This document shows, piece by piece, positions 1 through 8,214 of a stretch of DNA of 64,000 bases. The DNA lies in assembly GCA_015059285.1 (NCBI GenBank), contig SVAS01000001.1, forward strand, positions 256,217 through 320,216, written 5' to 3'. Numbering within the stretch: the stretch's first letter is position 1; every line of letters begins with the position of its first letter. The notes beneath the pieces were generated by a model, which did not search any database, was not told the DNA's origin, and saw only the letters and a list, made by a program, of their open reading frames with translations. Position numbers and translations under genes: made by a program. This DNA comes from Bacillota bacterium (GTDB lineage: Bacteria > Bacillota_I > Bacilli_A > RF39 > UBA660).

Positions 1-625
1 TTTCTTGTATAAAATATTCAAAATTATCTTCAGCGTCTTCTTTTCTTTTATTGACTATTTCTTCGTAATCTATACTTAATATATCGCAAAATTCTTTACC
101 AGTCATAATTTGATCTTCTGTAAATTCATTTTTAAAACCTTGTTTTATTTTTTCTTTTGATAATTGATTGAAAGCACAGATTTTATAATTAGTTTTAAAT
201 TCAATTAATGAACCTATATGGTTTTTATAAAGAACAAGAGATTCATATTCACTAGAAGATTTTTTCGTATCAAAAGCATCCCCGTCTTTTAATTCAATTA
301 TTAAGCAAGTTTTACCTGTCTTAGTTAATATAAATATTAAAAAATCAGGTTCTTTTTTATATAATGAATAAGAACTTTTTTTAGCCACTTTTTTTGTACA
401 TAAATAAGTTCCTTCAGTGATAATACCACTATTTACGTTTAGCATAAACTCATCTAAATTGGTAATACAATTAGCTCTTTTAGCAATCATTTTTTCTAAT
501 TCAGTACCATTTGTAATGACTGTTGATTGTGCTTTAGTTAACAAATCTGCCACTTGTTTATTTCCAGTTAAACGAAAATATCCGCCTGAACTGCTTTTTG
601 GTTTTGCATTTCTAATCTTCGCCAT
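1..625 (-). CDS. Type II restriction endonuclease, PD-(D/E)XK type (3' end outside window)
   Basis: This reading frame runs off the left edge, so its C-terminus is missing. The visible 208 residues start MAKIRNAKPKSSSGGYFRL. Near the middle they contain KEPDFLIF followed by CLIIELKDGDAFDTKKSSSE, the PD...(D/E)xK arrangement of restriction-type nucleases: Asp in EPDF and Glu and Lys in IELKDG. It overlaps the upstream methyltransferase by 14 bases in another frame, a typical coupling in restriction-modification pairs. It would cut unmethylated DNA at the site protected by the neighbouring methylase. The recognition site cannot be read from sequence. The nuclease fold is well supported by the motif and the context; the exact family is not identified. 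Confidence 0.75.
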   Translation of the reverse strand, partial: MAKIRNAKPKSSSGGYFRLTGNKQVADLLTKAQSTVITNGTELEKMIAKRANCITNLDEFMLNVNSGIITEGTYLCTKKVAKKSSYSLYKKEPDFLIFILTKTGKTCLIIELKDGDAFDTKKSSSEYESLVLYKNHIGSLIEFKTNYKICAFNQLSKEKIKQGFKNEFTEDQIMTGKEFCDILSIDYEEIVNKRKEDAEDNFEYFIQE

Positions 626-1286
626 ATTCTATATCCCCCCCGATAAAGTTTCTGTTTTCTAATTTACATGCTTCAAATACTGAGTATCCACCAGCGGCTG
701 GATCAACTACATATTCATTTTCTTTAGTAGTTGCACTAATTAGTTCACGTTGTAATTGAATTGGTTTAGAATGTGGATGTTTCTTTTCTATTTTTTCTTC
801 CCAAACATCTGGGATATTGTGTTTAGTCCAACAATCTTTTGCTCTAACTGGTTCTTTTTGAAATACAATGATATATTCACTTTTTCTTCTGGAACGATAT
901 CCCATACCAATTTTACCTTTATCCCAAACAATCATATCAACTAATTGTAAGCTAGTATTTTTAAACCATTTACTTGTTCCAGAACACAAATGGAATTTAT
1001 CTACCCACAAAAATAAATGACCGGATTTTTTTAAAACTCTATCAATTTGTTCTATAAATGTAATGATAGTATCTTCATCCATTTGCATTAAATCACTTCT
1101 GGCTTTTCCACGATTAACTCCTTCGTTGCCATATTTCATTTTGTCTAAAATCCCTCTATATTGAGGATCAAAAAACGCAACAGATATTTTTTCATCATTA
1201 ATGTTTTTTAGTAGTTCAACACCATCTATTTTATTTTTATGATTAACTTTTATAAGTTTTTTGTTTTTTAAAATACTATCTTTCAT
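612..1286 (-). CDS. Site-specific DNA methyltransferase (modification half of an R-M pair)
   Basis: A 224-residue S-adenosylmethionine-dependent DNA methyltransferase. The catalytic motif IV is FFDPQYRG near residue 40 (a DPPY-type motif with Gln in place of the second Pro). The AdoMet-binding motif I, DPAAGGYSVFEAC, lies near the C-terminus. Catalytic motif before binding motif is the beta-class order, found in N6-adenine and N4-cytosine enzymes. The start has a good ribosome site (AGGAG, about 7 bases upstream). It presumably protects host DNA from the nuclease that follows with a 14-base overlap. The target base cannot be decided from the sequence alone. Confidence 0.85.
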   Translation of the reverse strand: MKDSILKNKKLIKVNHKNKIDGVELLKNINDEKISVAFFDPQYRGILDKMKYGNEGVNRGKARSDLMQMDEDTIITFIEQIDRVLKKSGHLFLWVDKFHLCSGTSKWFKNTSLQLVDMIVWDKGKIGMGYRSRRKSEYIIVFQKEPVRAKDCWTKHNIPDVWEEKIEKKHPHSKPIQLQRELISATTKENEYVVDPAAGGYSVFEACKLENRNFIGGDIEYGED

Positions 1287-1370
1287 AATCCAACTCCTAT
1301 TTAATAATTATAACATTTATAATGATGAATGTAAATTATTGTCATAGTAAAAACTTGTTTTATAAACATA

Positions 1371-1399
1371 AAATAAAAAATTCCATAATAATGGAATTT
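1371..1399 (-). terminator. Terminator of the tRNA-Arg transcript
   Basis: A 7-bp stem (ATTCCAT / ATGGAAT, 4-base loop) lies directly after the tRNA on the minus strand, followed by a run of U in the transcript (A run at 1374-1380 on the plus strand). Confidence 0.8.
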
Positions 1400-1410
1400 C
1401 TTAATTAATA

Positions 1411-1486
1411 TGGTGTCCCCGACAGGAGTCGAACCCATATCTATCCCTTAGGAGGGGATTGCTCTATCCTGCTGAGCTACGGGGAC
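1411..1486 (-). tRNA. tRNA-Arg (anticodon CCT)
   Basis: Read on the minus strand this folds as a full cloverleaf of 76 bases with CCA encoded. The acceptor stem is GTCCCCG/CGGGGAC, the D arm GCTC...GAGC, and the anticodon stem ATCCC/GGGAT encloses CTCCTAA, giving anticodon CCT, which reads AGG. The T loop is TTCGACT. It starts 11 bases after the stop of the HD-domain gene and may be co-transcribed with it. Confidence 0.95.
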
Positions 1487-1497
1487 AAATAGCTAAG

Positions 1498-2004
1498 CTA
1501 TTTTACTAAATTTAAAAGTACAAACAAATATAGATAATTAGCTGCACAATTGAGTTTATAACTATTTTGACACAATAATTCATAACTACCAATAACTTTG
1601 TCAGTTAAATTAACAATCCAACTTTCACCATATTTAGGAATCGCTTTATAAAAAGGAAACATATGACTAACTATAATGTCTTTTTCAAGATCGTTAACTT
1701 CAAAAGTTTCACTTGCTTTAATAGCGGCTCTTTTTGGATGTGTGAAAGTATCAAACAATTTTTCTTTATCGCTTCTTTCATTGTCACTTAAGAAAAAATC
1801 ATGTAGTAAGCCACCTCTAGCAACATCTTTATAATTTAATTTTAGAGCTTTCGCAATTTTATAAGAAAAATAAGATACTTTTAAAGAGTGTTCAAATCTA
1901 GTAATCCCATGATGTTCAATCTTATTAATTTTATTAAATTCTTCATTATTTAGGATATTATTAACAATACTTAAGTATTCATAATCCTTTTTTATATTAA
2001 ACAT
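1498..2004 (-). CDS. HD-domain hydrolase
   Basis: 168 residues with the metal-binding pattern of the HD superfamily: His in RFEHSLKVSYF, the His-Asp doublet in GGLLHDFFL, His in FTHPKRAA, and a further His in IIVSHMFPF. This matches soluble metal-dependent phosphohydrolases. The substrate (nucleotide, cyclic dinucleotide or other) cannot be deduced. The start is preceded by GAGGTG. tRNA-Arg follows immediately on the same strand. The family call is firm; the function is open. Confidence 0.8.
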   Translation of the reverse strand: MFNIKKDYEYLSIVNNILNNEEFNKINKIEHHGITRFEHSLKVSYFSYKIAKALKLNYKDVARGGLLHDFFLSDNERSDKEKLFDTFTHPKRAAIKASETFEVNDLEKDIIVSHMFPFYKAIPKYGESWIVNLTDKVIGSYELLCQNSYKLNCAANYLYLFVLLNLVK

Positions 2005-2192
2005 TTATTGTTCACCTCAAATACTAATACATTATATCATAGTTTTTATAAAATTATCAGTTAATTGACACACTTTTACAAAAAAACACCAAAAACCATT
2101 TTACTATAAATATTAAATTTGTCAAATTTAATTATATAAAATAAAAATATTGTTTTATTTTTAATCTTTTGCTATCATATATATAGTTATAG

Positions 2193-2266
2193 GCCGCCTT
2201 AGTTAAATGGTATAACGGAGCCATGGTAAGGCTCAATCATAAGTTCGATTCTTATAGGCGGCACCA
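2193..2266 (+). tRNA. tRNA-Thr (anticodon GGT)
   Basis: A cloverleaf of 74 bases: acceptor GCCGCCT/AGGCGGC, D arm GTTA...TAAC, anticodon stem GAGCC/GGCTC around ATGGTAA (anticodon GGT), T loop TTCGATT, CCA encoded. A possible promoter with -10 TATCAT lies about 15 bases upstream. The deformylase gene begins 34 bases downstream. Confidence 0.95.
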
Positions 2267-2300
2267 TTATTATATTTGGTTTCTACAAAAGGTGATTTTT

Positions 2301-2933
2301 ATGAAGATTGAATTAGTAAAAAAAGACAATCCTAAATTAAAACAAATTTGTGAAGAAGTAACTGATTTTGAAAATAAAGAGTATTATCAAAGTTTAATTG
2401 AGCAAATAAAAAATGCAAGTATCAAGCATTATGCTTTTGCGGCTGCAGCGCCTCAATTTGGAATTAATAAAAGATTTATTGTTATGATAAATGCGGTAGA
2501 TAAAAAAGTAAGTAATGTAAAAGATTTAGATAACTTTTATGGAGATTATGAAGTTACTGCTTATTTTAATCCAAGAATAACTGTAATGAGAGGGTTACAA
2601 TATTTTTATGAAGCTTGTATGAGTGCAGGTGATGTAGTTGGTAAAGTCGCAAGGCCTTATTATATTGAAATAGATTATCAAGATATAAATGGTATTCATC
2701 ATCATAGGAGTGCAGAAGATTTTGAAGCAATTGTTTTTTGCCATGAAATTGATCACTTAGATGGTATAGAGTTTACTTATAAAGCAGAAGATTTAATATA
2801 TAATGCAGGGGTAGAAAAAAGAATTGAAATAAGAAACAAGTTTCCAAAACAAATTATTTCAAAAGATTGTGAATTTATTCAAGATGACATTAGTCCAGAT
2901 TTTAAAACTAAGGTATATAGAAAAAAGTATTAG
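2301..2933 (+). CDS. Peptide deformylase-like protein, divergent
   Basis: Peptide deformylases remove the formyl group from the initiator methionine of new proteins, using a metal held by one Cys and two His. All three motifs are present in altered form: FAAAAPQFG for GxGxAAxQ, EACMSAGD for EGCLS (ligand Cys kept, Gly replaced by Ala), and CHEIDHLDG for QHExDHLxG (both His and the catalytic Glu kept). At 210 residues it has a C-terminal tail beyond the usual core. The frame is open from 2223, but that part lies inside tRNA-Thr. The ATG at 2301 has GGTGAT 10 bases upstream and is the real start. A second, canonical deformylase is encoded at 16995-17543, so this copy may be specialised. Confidence 0.8.
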   Translation: MKIELVKKDNPKLKQICEEVTDFENKEYYQSLIEQIKNASIKHYAFAAAAPQFGINKRFIVMINAVDKKVSNVKDLDNFYGDYEVTAYFNPRITVMRGLQYFYEACMSAGDVVGKVARPYYIEIDYQDINGIHHHRSAEDFEAIVFCHEIDHLDGIEFTYKAEDLIYNAGVEKRIEIRNKFPKQIISKDCEFIQDDISPDFKTKVYRKKY

Positions 2934-2958
2934 AAATTGTAATTCTAATACTTTTATT
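2921..2958. terminator. Bidirectional terminator between convergent genes
   Basis: GTATTAGAA / TTCTAATAC stem with a 7-base loop, flanked by an A run on the left and a T run on the right, so it can stop transcription from both sides. Confidence 0.85.
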
Positions 2959-3367
2959 TTTTACTTTCAACTTCTTTTTTTAATTTTCCAAAAGTTATAT
3001 TTTTAACTTTATCTTTTGTTTGATAATATGGTTTTACTGAACTTTCATCTACAAATATGCTTCCCAATCTATTAGGACTTGTTGATAAGATTAAACCACC
3101 TGTTCTATAACCATGTTTTGTAACATCCTTATATATTCTTAAGTAATCTAAAGCAGAATTAAATGTATCTAAATCAACATATCCACCTTTTTCAAGCTTA
3201 ACTAATACTGCATTTTCTTTTTCTAAAATACTATCTTCTTCAATATATCCAAAAGAATCTGTTCCTAGTGGCTGATCACCAATAGATATAGTCATACTAA
3301 AAGTAGTATGTACTTCATATTTTGTACATTTTTTAATATTACCAATAAAAATTTGTTCTGGTTTCAT
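2954..3367 (-). CDS. Hypothetical protein
   Basis: 137 residues, no signal peptide, membrane segment or motif that I recognise. The sequence is mixed alpha/beta in character, with a lysine-rich C-terminus (FGKLKKEVESKK). It has a strong ribosome site (AAGGAGG) and its own good promoter (TTGACA, 16 bp, TATAAT), so it is a real, expressed single gene. No function is proposed. Confidence 0.6.
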   Translation of the reverse strand: MKPEQIFIGNIKKCTKYEVHTTFSMTISIGDQPLGTDSFGYIEEDSILEKENAVLVKLEKGGYVDLDTFNSALDYLRIYKDVTKHGYRTGGLILSTSPNRLGSIFVDESSVKPYYQTKDKVKNITFGKLKKEVESKK

Positions 3368-3388
3368 ATTATTCCTCCTTGGCTAATT

Positions 3389-3416
3389 ATTATATCAAAA
3401 AGTCAAACTATGTCAA
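3389..3416 (-). promoter_or_regulatory. Sigma-A type promoter for the 2954-3367 gene
   Basis: On the minus strand TTGACA (3411-3416), a 16-bp spacer, then TATAAT (3389-3394), both hexamers matching consensus. Confidence 0.75.
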
Positions 3417-3480
3417 CTTAAATTTATGTAATATTCTTTGTCGTTATGATATAATATAAATATAAACAGGAGGGTAATAT

Positions 3481-4782
3481 ATGGGAAAAATTAATGATAA
3501 ATTAATAGAATTTATTGATAAAACACCAAACGCATATTGTTGTGTTAATAATTTGAAAGGAATATTAATTGAAAATGGTTTTATAGAGTTATATGAAAAT
3601 GAGATTTGGAAAGAACTAAAAGAAGATGGTAAATACTTTGTTACTAGAAACGATTCGTCTTTGATAGCTTTTAAAATGTGTTCCAATGTAATAAATCCTG
3701 GATTTAATATTACAGCAACTCATACTGATTCACCAAGTTTTTCTATTAAGACAAATCCAGAAATGTATGAAAATGGTTATTTAAAACTAAATACTAGTAG
3801 TTATGGAGGAATGATTAATTATAGCTGGCTTGATAGACCCCTTTCATTAGCCGGTAGAGTAATTGTATTAGATAAGGGTGTTTATAAAAAACAAATAATT
3901 AATATTGATAAAGATTTATTAGTAATTCCAAGTCAAGCAATTCACATTAATCGTGAGGTAAATAGTAAATGTGAATTAAATTATCAAACTGATATGTTGC
4001 CAATTATGTCATTAAGTGATGTTAAATTAAAAAACTTAATTGAAAAAGTATTAGAAAAAAGTGGAGTTTTTTTTGATAAAGTATGTGACTATGATTTATA
4101 TTTATATAATAGAGATAAAGTTAAACCATTAGGATTAGAAGAAGAATTTATAATGGGACCTCGTTTAGATGATTTAGCTAGTCTTGTACCTTCTTTTTAT
4201 AGTTTTATAAATTCTAATAATCAAGATACATATAATGTTTTTTGTGCTTTTAATAATGAAGAAATTGGTAGTCTAACTCCTCATGGAGCTGATTCAAGCT
4301 TTTTAATTGACATACTTACAAAAATAGCAAGTTCTACTAAAATAGATTTATTAACTACTTTAAATAATAGTATAGTAGTAAGTGCAGATAATGCTCATGC
4401 AATTCATCCTAATGCAGCTTCTAAATCAGATCCCTCTAATAAAGTTTATTTAAATAAAGGAGTAGTAATTAAACATCATACTAATTATACTACTGATTCG
4501 CTAACTTCTTCTATATTTAAAGATGTTTGTGAAAGAGTAAGTGTGCCTTATCAAGATTTTGAGTGTAGATCTGATATGCGATGTGGAGCCACGTTAGGTG
4601 GAGTTAGCCAAAGACATGTTAGTGTAGATTCTGTTGATATTGGTATTCCTCAACTGGCTATGCATTCTGCTAATGAAATGATAGGTTCTAAAGATACTTT
4701 ACATATGTATAAAGCTTTATTAGAATTTTATCAAACTTCATTTATGAAAGATAAAAATGGTGTGAAAATAAAGATTAAATAA
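3481..4782 (+). CDS. apeB: M18 family aminopeptidase (aspartyl aminopeptidase type)
   Basis: 433 residues matching the zinc-dependent M18 peptidases, cytosolic dodecamers that remove N-terminal residues, often acidic ones, from peptides. Conserved blocks are visible in order: THTDSPSF (zinc His and Asp), GPRLDDLASL (bridging Asp), FNNEEIGS (catalytic Glu pair), SADNAHAIHPN and the C-terminal HSANEMIGSKD with the last zinc His. The length is normal for the family. The start has GGAGGG upstream. It is a single gene followed by a terminator about 100 bases downstream. Confident family assignment; the exact peptide preference is unknown. Confidence 0.93.
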   Translation: MGKINDKLIEFIDKTPNAYCCVNNLKGILIENGFIELYENEIWKELKEDGKYFVTRNDSSLIAFKMCSNVINPGFNITATHTDSPSFSIKTNPEMYENGYLKLNTSSYGGMINYSWLDRPLSLAGRVIVLDKGVYKKQIINIDKDLLVIPSQAIHINREVNSKCELNYQTDMLPIMSLSDVKLKNLIEKVLEKSGVFFDKVCDYDLYLYNRDKVKPLGLEEEFIMGPRLDDLASLVPSFYSFINSNNQDTYNVFCAFNNEEIGSLTPHGADSSFLIDILTKIASSTKIDLLTTLNNSIVVSADNAHAIHPNAASKSDPSNKVYLNKGVVIKHHTNYTTDSLTSSIFKDVCERVSVPYQDFECRSDMRCGATLGGVSQRHVSVDSVDIGIPQLAMHSANEMIGSKDTLHMYKALLEFYQTSFMKDKNGVKIKIK

Positions 4783-4884
4783 GTGTTTTAGAAGCATTTT
4801 TTTGTAACTGGATAGTAATAATTACTATTTAATAAATTTTGTAAAGTTCAACTAGTTATAAAAATTTTAAAATAATATTAATTT

Positions 4885-4911
4885 AAGTCACTTAATAGAG
4901 TGACTTTTTCT
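4885..4911 (+). terminator. Terminator
   Basis: AAGTCACT / AGTGACTT stem with a 6-base loop followed by TTTTTC. It closes the aminopeptidase transcript before the next promoter (TATAAT near 4933). Confidence 0.85.
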
Positions 4912-4955
4912 ATACTTTTAAATGATAAAATGTTATAATTAAAAAAGGTGATATT

Positions 4956-6080
4956 ATGGTATATTTAGATTATTCAGCAAATACTCCAGTAAATAAAGAT
5001 GTTTTAGATACATTTTGTAAAGTAGCTCTTAATTTTTCAGGCAACCCTAATTCTTTACATAGTTTAGGAGTAAAAGCTAAAGAATTAATTGATGCATCTA
5101 CTAGACAAATAGCTGAAATTTTAAATGTAAAAACAGAAGAAATAATATATACAAGCGATTCTTCAGAAGCTAACAATTTAGCTATCAAAGGAATTTGTTT
5201 GAAATATCAAAATAGAGGTAAACATATTATTACAACTCCTTTTGAACATTCTTCTATATATGGACCTTTAAATTATTTACAAACTCTAGGTTTTGATGTA
5301 GATTTTGTTGATATGAATGAAGATGGTACTGTTAATTTAGATTCATTAAAAAATTTAATTAGAGAAGATACAATAATGGTCACTATAAATGCTGTTAATA
5401 GTGAAATTGGGATTAGACAACCTTTAGATGAAATTGGCGAAATAATTAAAGAAAATTCAAAAGCATTTTTTCATACAGATGTTACTCAGGCGATTGGAAA
5501 GATAGAAGTAGATTTAAAAAATGTTGATTTAGCTAGTTTCACTTCTCATAAGTTTTTTGGAGTAAATGGTATAGGCTGTTTAATCAAAAAAGATAAAATA
5601 TTATTAGAACCTTTAATTCATGGTGGTAAAAGTACAACTATATATCGTAGTGGGACACCTAATGTAGCTTTAATTGCGTCACTTGCTAAAGCATTAAGAT
5701 TAGCGCATGAAAATATATTAGAAAAATATAACTATGTATTAGATTTAAATAAATATTTGAAAGAAAGTTTAAAAAAATATAATAATGTTTATATAAATAG
5801 TTTAGATAGTTGTATACCGCATATTTTAAATTTTAGTGTGGTAGGTGTAAAACCAGAAACTTTAGTACATGCATTAGAACAACATGAAATTTATATTTCT
5901 ACTCAATCAGCGTGTTCTAGTAACAATGCTTTTTCTAAATCAGTTTTAGCACTTACTAACTCTATGGATAGAGCTAAAAGTAGTGTTAGAATTAGTATTT
6001 CGCCAGTAACTACTAAAGAAGAATTAGATGAGTTTTTAAATATATTTGATAAATGTTATAAAGAGTTAGTAAATGAATAA
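4956..6080 (+). CDS. Cysteine desulfurase (NifS/IscS family)
   Basis: 374 residues of a PLP-dependent class V aminotransferase. It takes sulfur from cysteine as a persulfide for Fe-S clusters or tRNA thiolation. The N-terminus MVYLDYSANTPV is typical. FHTDVTQAIGK carries the cofactor-binding Asp, TSHKFFGVNGIG holds the PLP lysine, and STQSACSSNN holds the loop Cys that carries sulfur, followed by VRISISP. No scaffold gene (iscU/sufU) is next to it. Instead it overlaps a pentapeptide protein by 8 bases, in an operon with thiol-redox genes. It could serve tRNA thiolation, since a TtcA-like enzyme is encoded at 38556, but that link is inference. Confidence 0.92.
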   Translation: MVYLDYSANTPVNKDVLDTFCKVALNFSGNPNSLHSLGVKAKELIDASTRQIAEILNVKTEEIIYTSDSSEANNLAIKGICLKYQNRGKHIITTPFEHSSIYGPLNYLQTLGFDVDFVDMNEDGTVNLDSLKNLIREDTIMVTINAVNSEIGIRQPLDEIGEIIKENSKAFFHTDVTQAIGKIEVDLKNVDLASFTSHKFFGVNGIGCLIKKDKILLEPLIHGGKSTTIYRSGTPNVALIASLAKALRLAHENILEKYNYVLDLNKYLKESLKKYNNVYINSLDSCIPHILNFSVVGVKPETLVHALEQHEIYISTQSACSSNNAFSKSVLALTNSMDRAKSSVRISISPVTTKEELDEFLNIFDKCYKELVNE

Positions 6081-6693
6081 AATAATTAAACCTAAAATAA
6101 AGAATTTAGAAATAAAAGAATTAGTAATATCTGATGATATAATAAGTGGAAACTTTCAAAATCAAGAATTAAAAATAATTAGTAAAGATCTTAAGTTTGA
6201 TGAATGCGTTTTTGAAAAACTTGATAGTTTGGATTCAAATATATCTAATAGTTCATTCATTGATGTTATTTTTAAAGATAGTGATTTATCTAATACTAAT
6301 TTAGAATTATCGTTATTTAGAAGAATTATATTTGAAGAGTGCAAACTTATAGGTGTTGATTTTAGTTCTTCTAATTTAAATGACGTTAGTTTTATTAATT
6401 GCAAATTAGATTATAGTAATTTTTCTAATTCAAAATTTAAAGGTGTTCTATTTGATAATTGTGATTTAATAAACACATGCATGAATAATTGCGAGTTACA
6501 AGAAGTTCATTTTGAAAAGTCTAATTTAACTAATATAGAATTTTTAAATACTAGTTTAAAAGATATAGATTTATCTAATTCTTTAATAAACAAAATAAAT
6601 GTTTTAAATAAAGATTTAAAAGGGTGTATCGTGAACGCGGAAGAAGCTTTATATTTATCTTTAGGTTTAGGAATTATTATAAAAGATAGGTGA
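6073..6693 (+). CDS. Pentapeptide repeat protein
   Basis: 206 residues dominated by five-residue repeats of the type (S/N/D)-(L/F)-x-x-x, for example NTNLELSLF, GVDFSSSNLNDVSF and YSNFSNSKFKGVLF. These are the signature of a right-handed quadrilateral beta-helix. Some family members mimic DNA and protect gyrase, but many have no known role. The last 25 residues leave the repeat and are hydrophobic. It overlaps the cysteine desulfurase by 8 bases and precedes thioredoxin by 4, so it is part of one operon. Function not assigned. Confidence 0.85.
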   Translation: MNKIIKPKIKNLEIKELVISDDIISGNFQNQELKIISKDLKFDECVFEKLDSLDSNISNSSFIDVIFKDSDLSNTNLELSLFRRIIFEECKLIGVDFSSSNLNDVSFINCKLDYSNFSNSKFKGVLFDNCDLINTCMNNCELQEVHFEKSNLTNIEFLNTSLKDIDLSNSLINKINVLNKDLKGCIVNAEEALYLSLGLGIIIKDR

Positions 6694-6697
6694 TATT

Positions 6698-6958
6698 ATG
6701 AAAATAGTAAAAATAAGCGCTATTTGGTGTGGTGGCTGTTTAGTTATGAATAAAGTATGGGAAAATATAAAAAGAAATTATCCTAGTATTGAGATAATTT
6801 CACTAGACTTTGATATGGATAGTGAAGAAGTTGAAAAATATAATGTAGGTGAAATTCTTCCTGTAACGATTTTTTATAAAAACGATAATGAGGTTAAACG
6901 TATAAATGGTGAAGTAAAAGAACAAGTATTAATAGATGTAATTGAGGAATTAAAATGA
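6698..6958 (+). CDS. Small thioredoxin-like protein (CGGC active site)
   Basis: 86 residues in a minimal thioredoxin fold. The redox motif WCGGC (Cys11 and Cys14) follows the first strand, and a cis-proline site is visible at ILPVTIFY. There is no signal peptide, so it is cytoplasmic. AGGTGAT precedes the start. It overlaps the next gene by 4 bases (ATGA), so the two are translationally coupled. The partner is a membrane thiol transporter, which makes this the likely cytoplasmic electron donor or acceptor for it. The partnership is inferred from coupling and family logic. Confidence 0.85.
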   Translation: MKIVKISAIWCGGCLVMNKVWENIKRNYPSIEIISLDFDMDSEEVEKYNVGEILPVTIFYKNDNEVKRINGEVKEQVLIDVIEELK

Positions 6959-8115
6959 AAATAAAAAACTATTTATTAATTTTTTTAACTATTTTATTGT
7001 TACCATTTATTGTTAATGCAAAATATAAAGATGTAGTTGCACCAATTGCAGGAATAGAAGCTAGTGAACAAGTAACTCTTTACTTATTTCATGGTGATGG
7101 ATGTCCTCATTGTGCTCAGGAACAAATTTTTCTTGATGAATTAAAAGCAGAATATAAAGATCAAATAAATATTATTAAATATGAAGTATGGCATAATTCA
7201 GATAATAATTTACTTTATAGTGAAGTTAAAAAGCATATGAATGCCAATCAAAATGGTGTACCTTTTACTGTAGTTGGAGAAAAGTATTTTTATGGTTATA
7301 ATACTTCAATAGGAGAAACTATTAAAGATACTATTGATAGTTATTTAAATCCTGAACTAGAAGAAAAAGAAGAAACAACAATTCCAATATTAGGAAAAAT
7401 AGATATGAAAAAAGTATCTATACCTATTGTAGCTATTGTACTAGGATTTTTAGATGGATTTAATCCTTGTGCTATGTGGATATTACTTTTCTTAATTAAT
7501 ATGCTTTTTAGTATGAAAAATAGAAAAAGAATGTGGTTATTAGGAGTTGCTTTCTTATTTACATCCGCATTTGTTTATTTCTTAGCTATGTTAGGACTTA
7601 ACGTTGTACTTTCATTTACAGCTGTTAATTGGATTAGAGCATTAATTGGAGTAGTTGCTTTAATAGGTGGAATAATCAATATTAGAAGTTATTTAAAAAC
7701 TAAAGATGATGGTTGTCATATAGTAGATGATAAAAAAAGAAAAAAATATTTTGCTAAAATAAAAGATTTTACTTCAAAACAAAGTCTAATATTATCATTA
7801 ATTGGAGTTATTACTTTAGCGGTTTCTGTTAATTTAGTAGAACTAGCTTGTTCAGCAGGTTTCCCAGCCATATTTATTGAACTATTAAATATTAATAACT
7901 TATCTTTTACTCAAGAAATAATTTATATTTTAATTTATATATTATTTTTCTTACTTGATGATTTAATTATATTTATAATAGCTATGACAACTTTAAAATT
8001 AACTGGTATTTCTACTAAGTATAATCGCTATTCACATTTAGTAGGTGGGGCTATTATGATAATAATGGGTATTTTATTAATATTAAAACCAGAATGGTTA
8101 ATGTTTAATTTTTAG
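6955..8115 (+). CDS. Exported thioredoxin-like domain fused to a CcdA/DsbD-type membrane electron carrier
   Basis: 386 residues: a signal or anchor sequence (1-22), an extracytoplasmic thioredoxin-like domain with CPHC (Cys50, Cys53), then a six-helix CcdA-like region from about residue 154. The paired membrane cysteines sit in GFNPCAMW (Cys172) and ELACSAGFPA (Cys299), at the places expected for relay of electrons across the membrane. DsbD and CcdA proteins pass reducing power from cytoplasmic thioredoxin to outside proteins. Here the acceptor domain is fused at the N-terminus and the cytoplasmic thioredoxin is the coupled gene upstream. The next gene downstream is a cysteine-containing prepilin, a possible client, although a terminator separates them. 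Confidence 0.85.
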   Translation: MKIKNYLLIFLTILLLPFIVNAKYKDVVAPIAGIEASEQVTLYLFHGDGCPHCAQEQIFLDELKAEYKDQINIIKYEVWHNSDNNLLYSEVKKHMNANQNGVPFTVVGEKYFYGYNTSIGETIKDTIDSYLNPELEEKEETTIPILGKIDMKKVSIPIVAIVLGFLDGFNPCAMWILLFLINMLFSMKNRKRMWLLGVAFLFTSAFVYFLAMLGLNVVLSFTAVNWIRALIGVVALIGGIINIRSYLKTKDDGCHIVDDKKRKKYFAKIKDFTSKQSLILSLIGVITLAVSVNLVELACSAGFPAIFIELLNINNLSFTQEIIYILIYILFFLLDDLIIFIIAMTTLKLTGISTKYNRYSHLVGGAIMIIMGILLILKPEWLMFNF

Positions 8116-8121
8116 ATAATT

Positions 8122-8148
8122 TGGAACACTTGATAGTGTTCTTTTTAT
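8122..8148 (+). terminator. Terminator of the redox operon
   Basis: GGAACACT / AGTGTTC stem, 4-base loop, then TTTTTAT. Confidence 0.85.
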
Positions 8149-8168
8149 ATGTGATTTATGTTATAGTT

Positions 8169-8214
8169 CTATTCTAAAGAGTAAAAAAATGTATAATAAA
8201 ACTTGTTAGAATAG
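8169..8214 (+). promoter_or_regulatory. Shared prepilin promoter cassette, copy 1
   Basis: A -10 TATAAT (8192-8197) is bracketed by a perfect 9-bp inverted repeat: CTATTCTAA (8169-8177) upstream and TTAGAATAG (8206-8214) downstream, just before the ribosome site. There is no consensus -35; the left arm takes its place. Nearly the same 75-base block precedes the prepilins at 13347 and 48593. It probably marks one regulon under a dimeric regulator (inference). Confidence 0.6.

Noticed and set aside
2223-2300. N-terminal extension of the deformylase at 2301
   Set aside because: The extension lies within tRNA-Thr and its 3' flank; the ATG at 2301 has its own ribosome site.
8169-8214. RNA hairpin or riboswitch in the pilin leader
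   Set aside because: The left arm is upstream of the -10 element, so it should not be in the transcript if that -10 is used; a DNA operator is a better reading.
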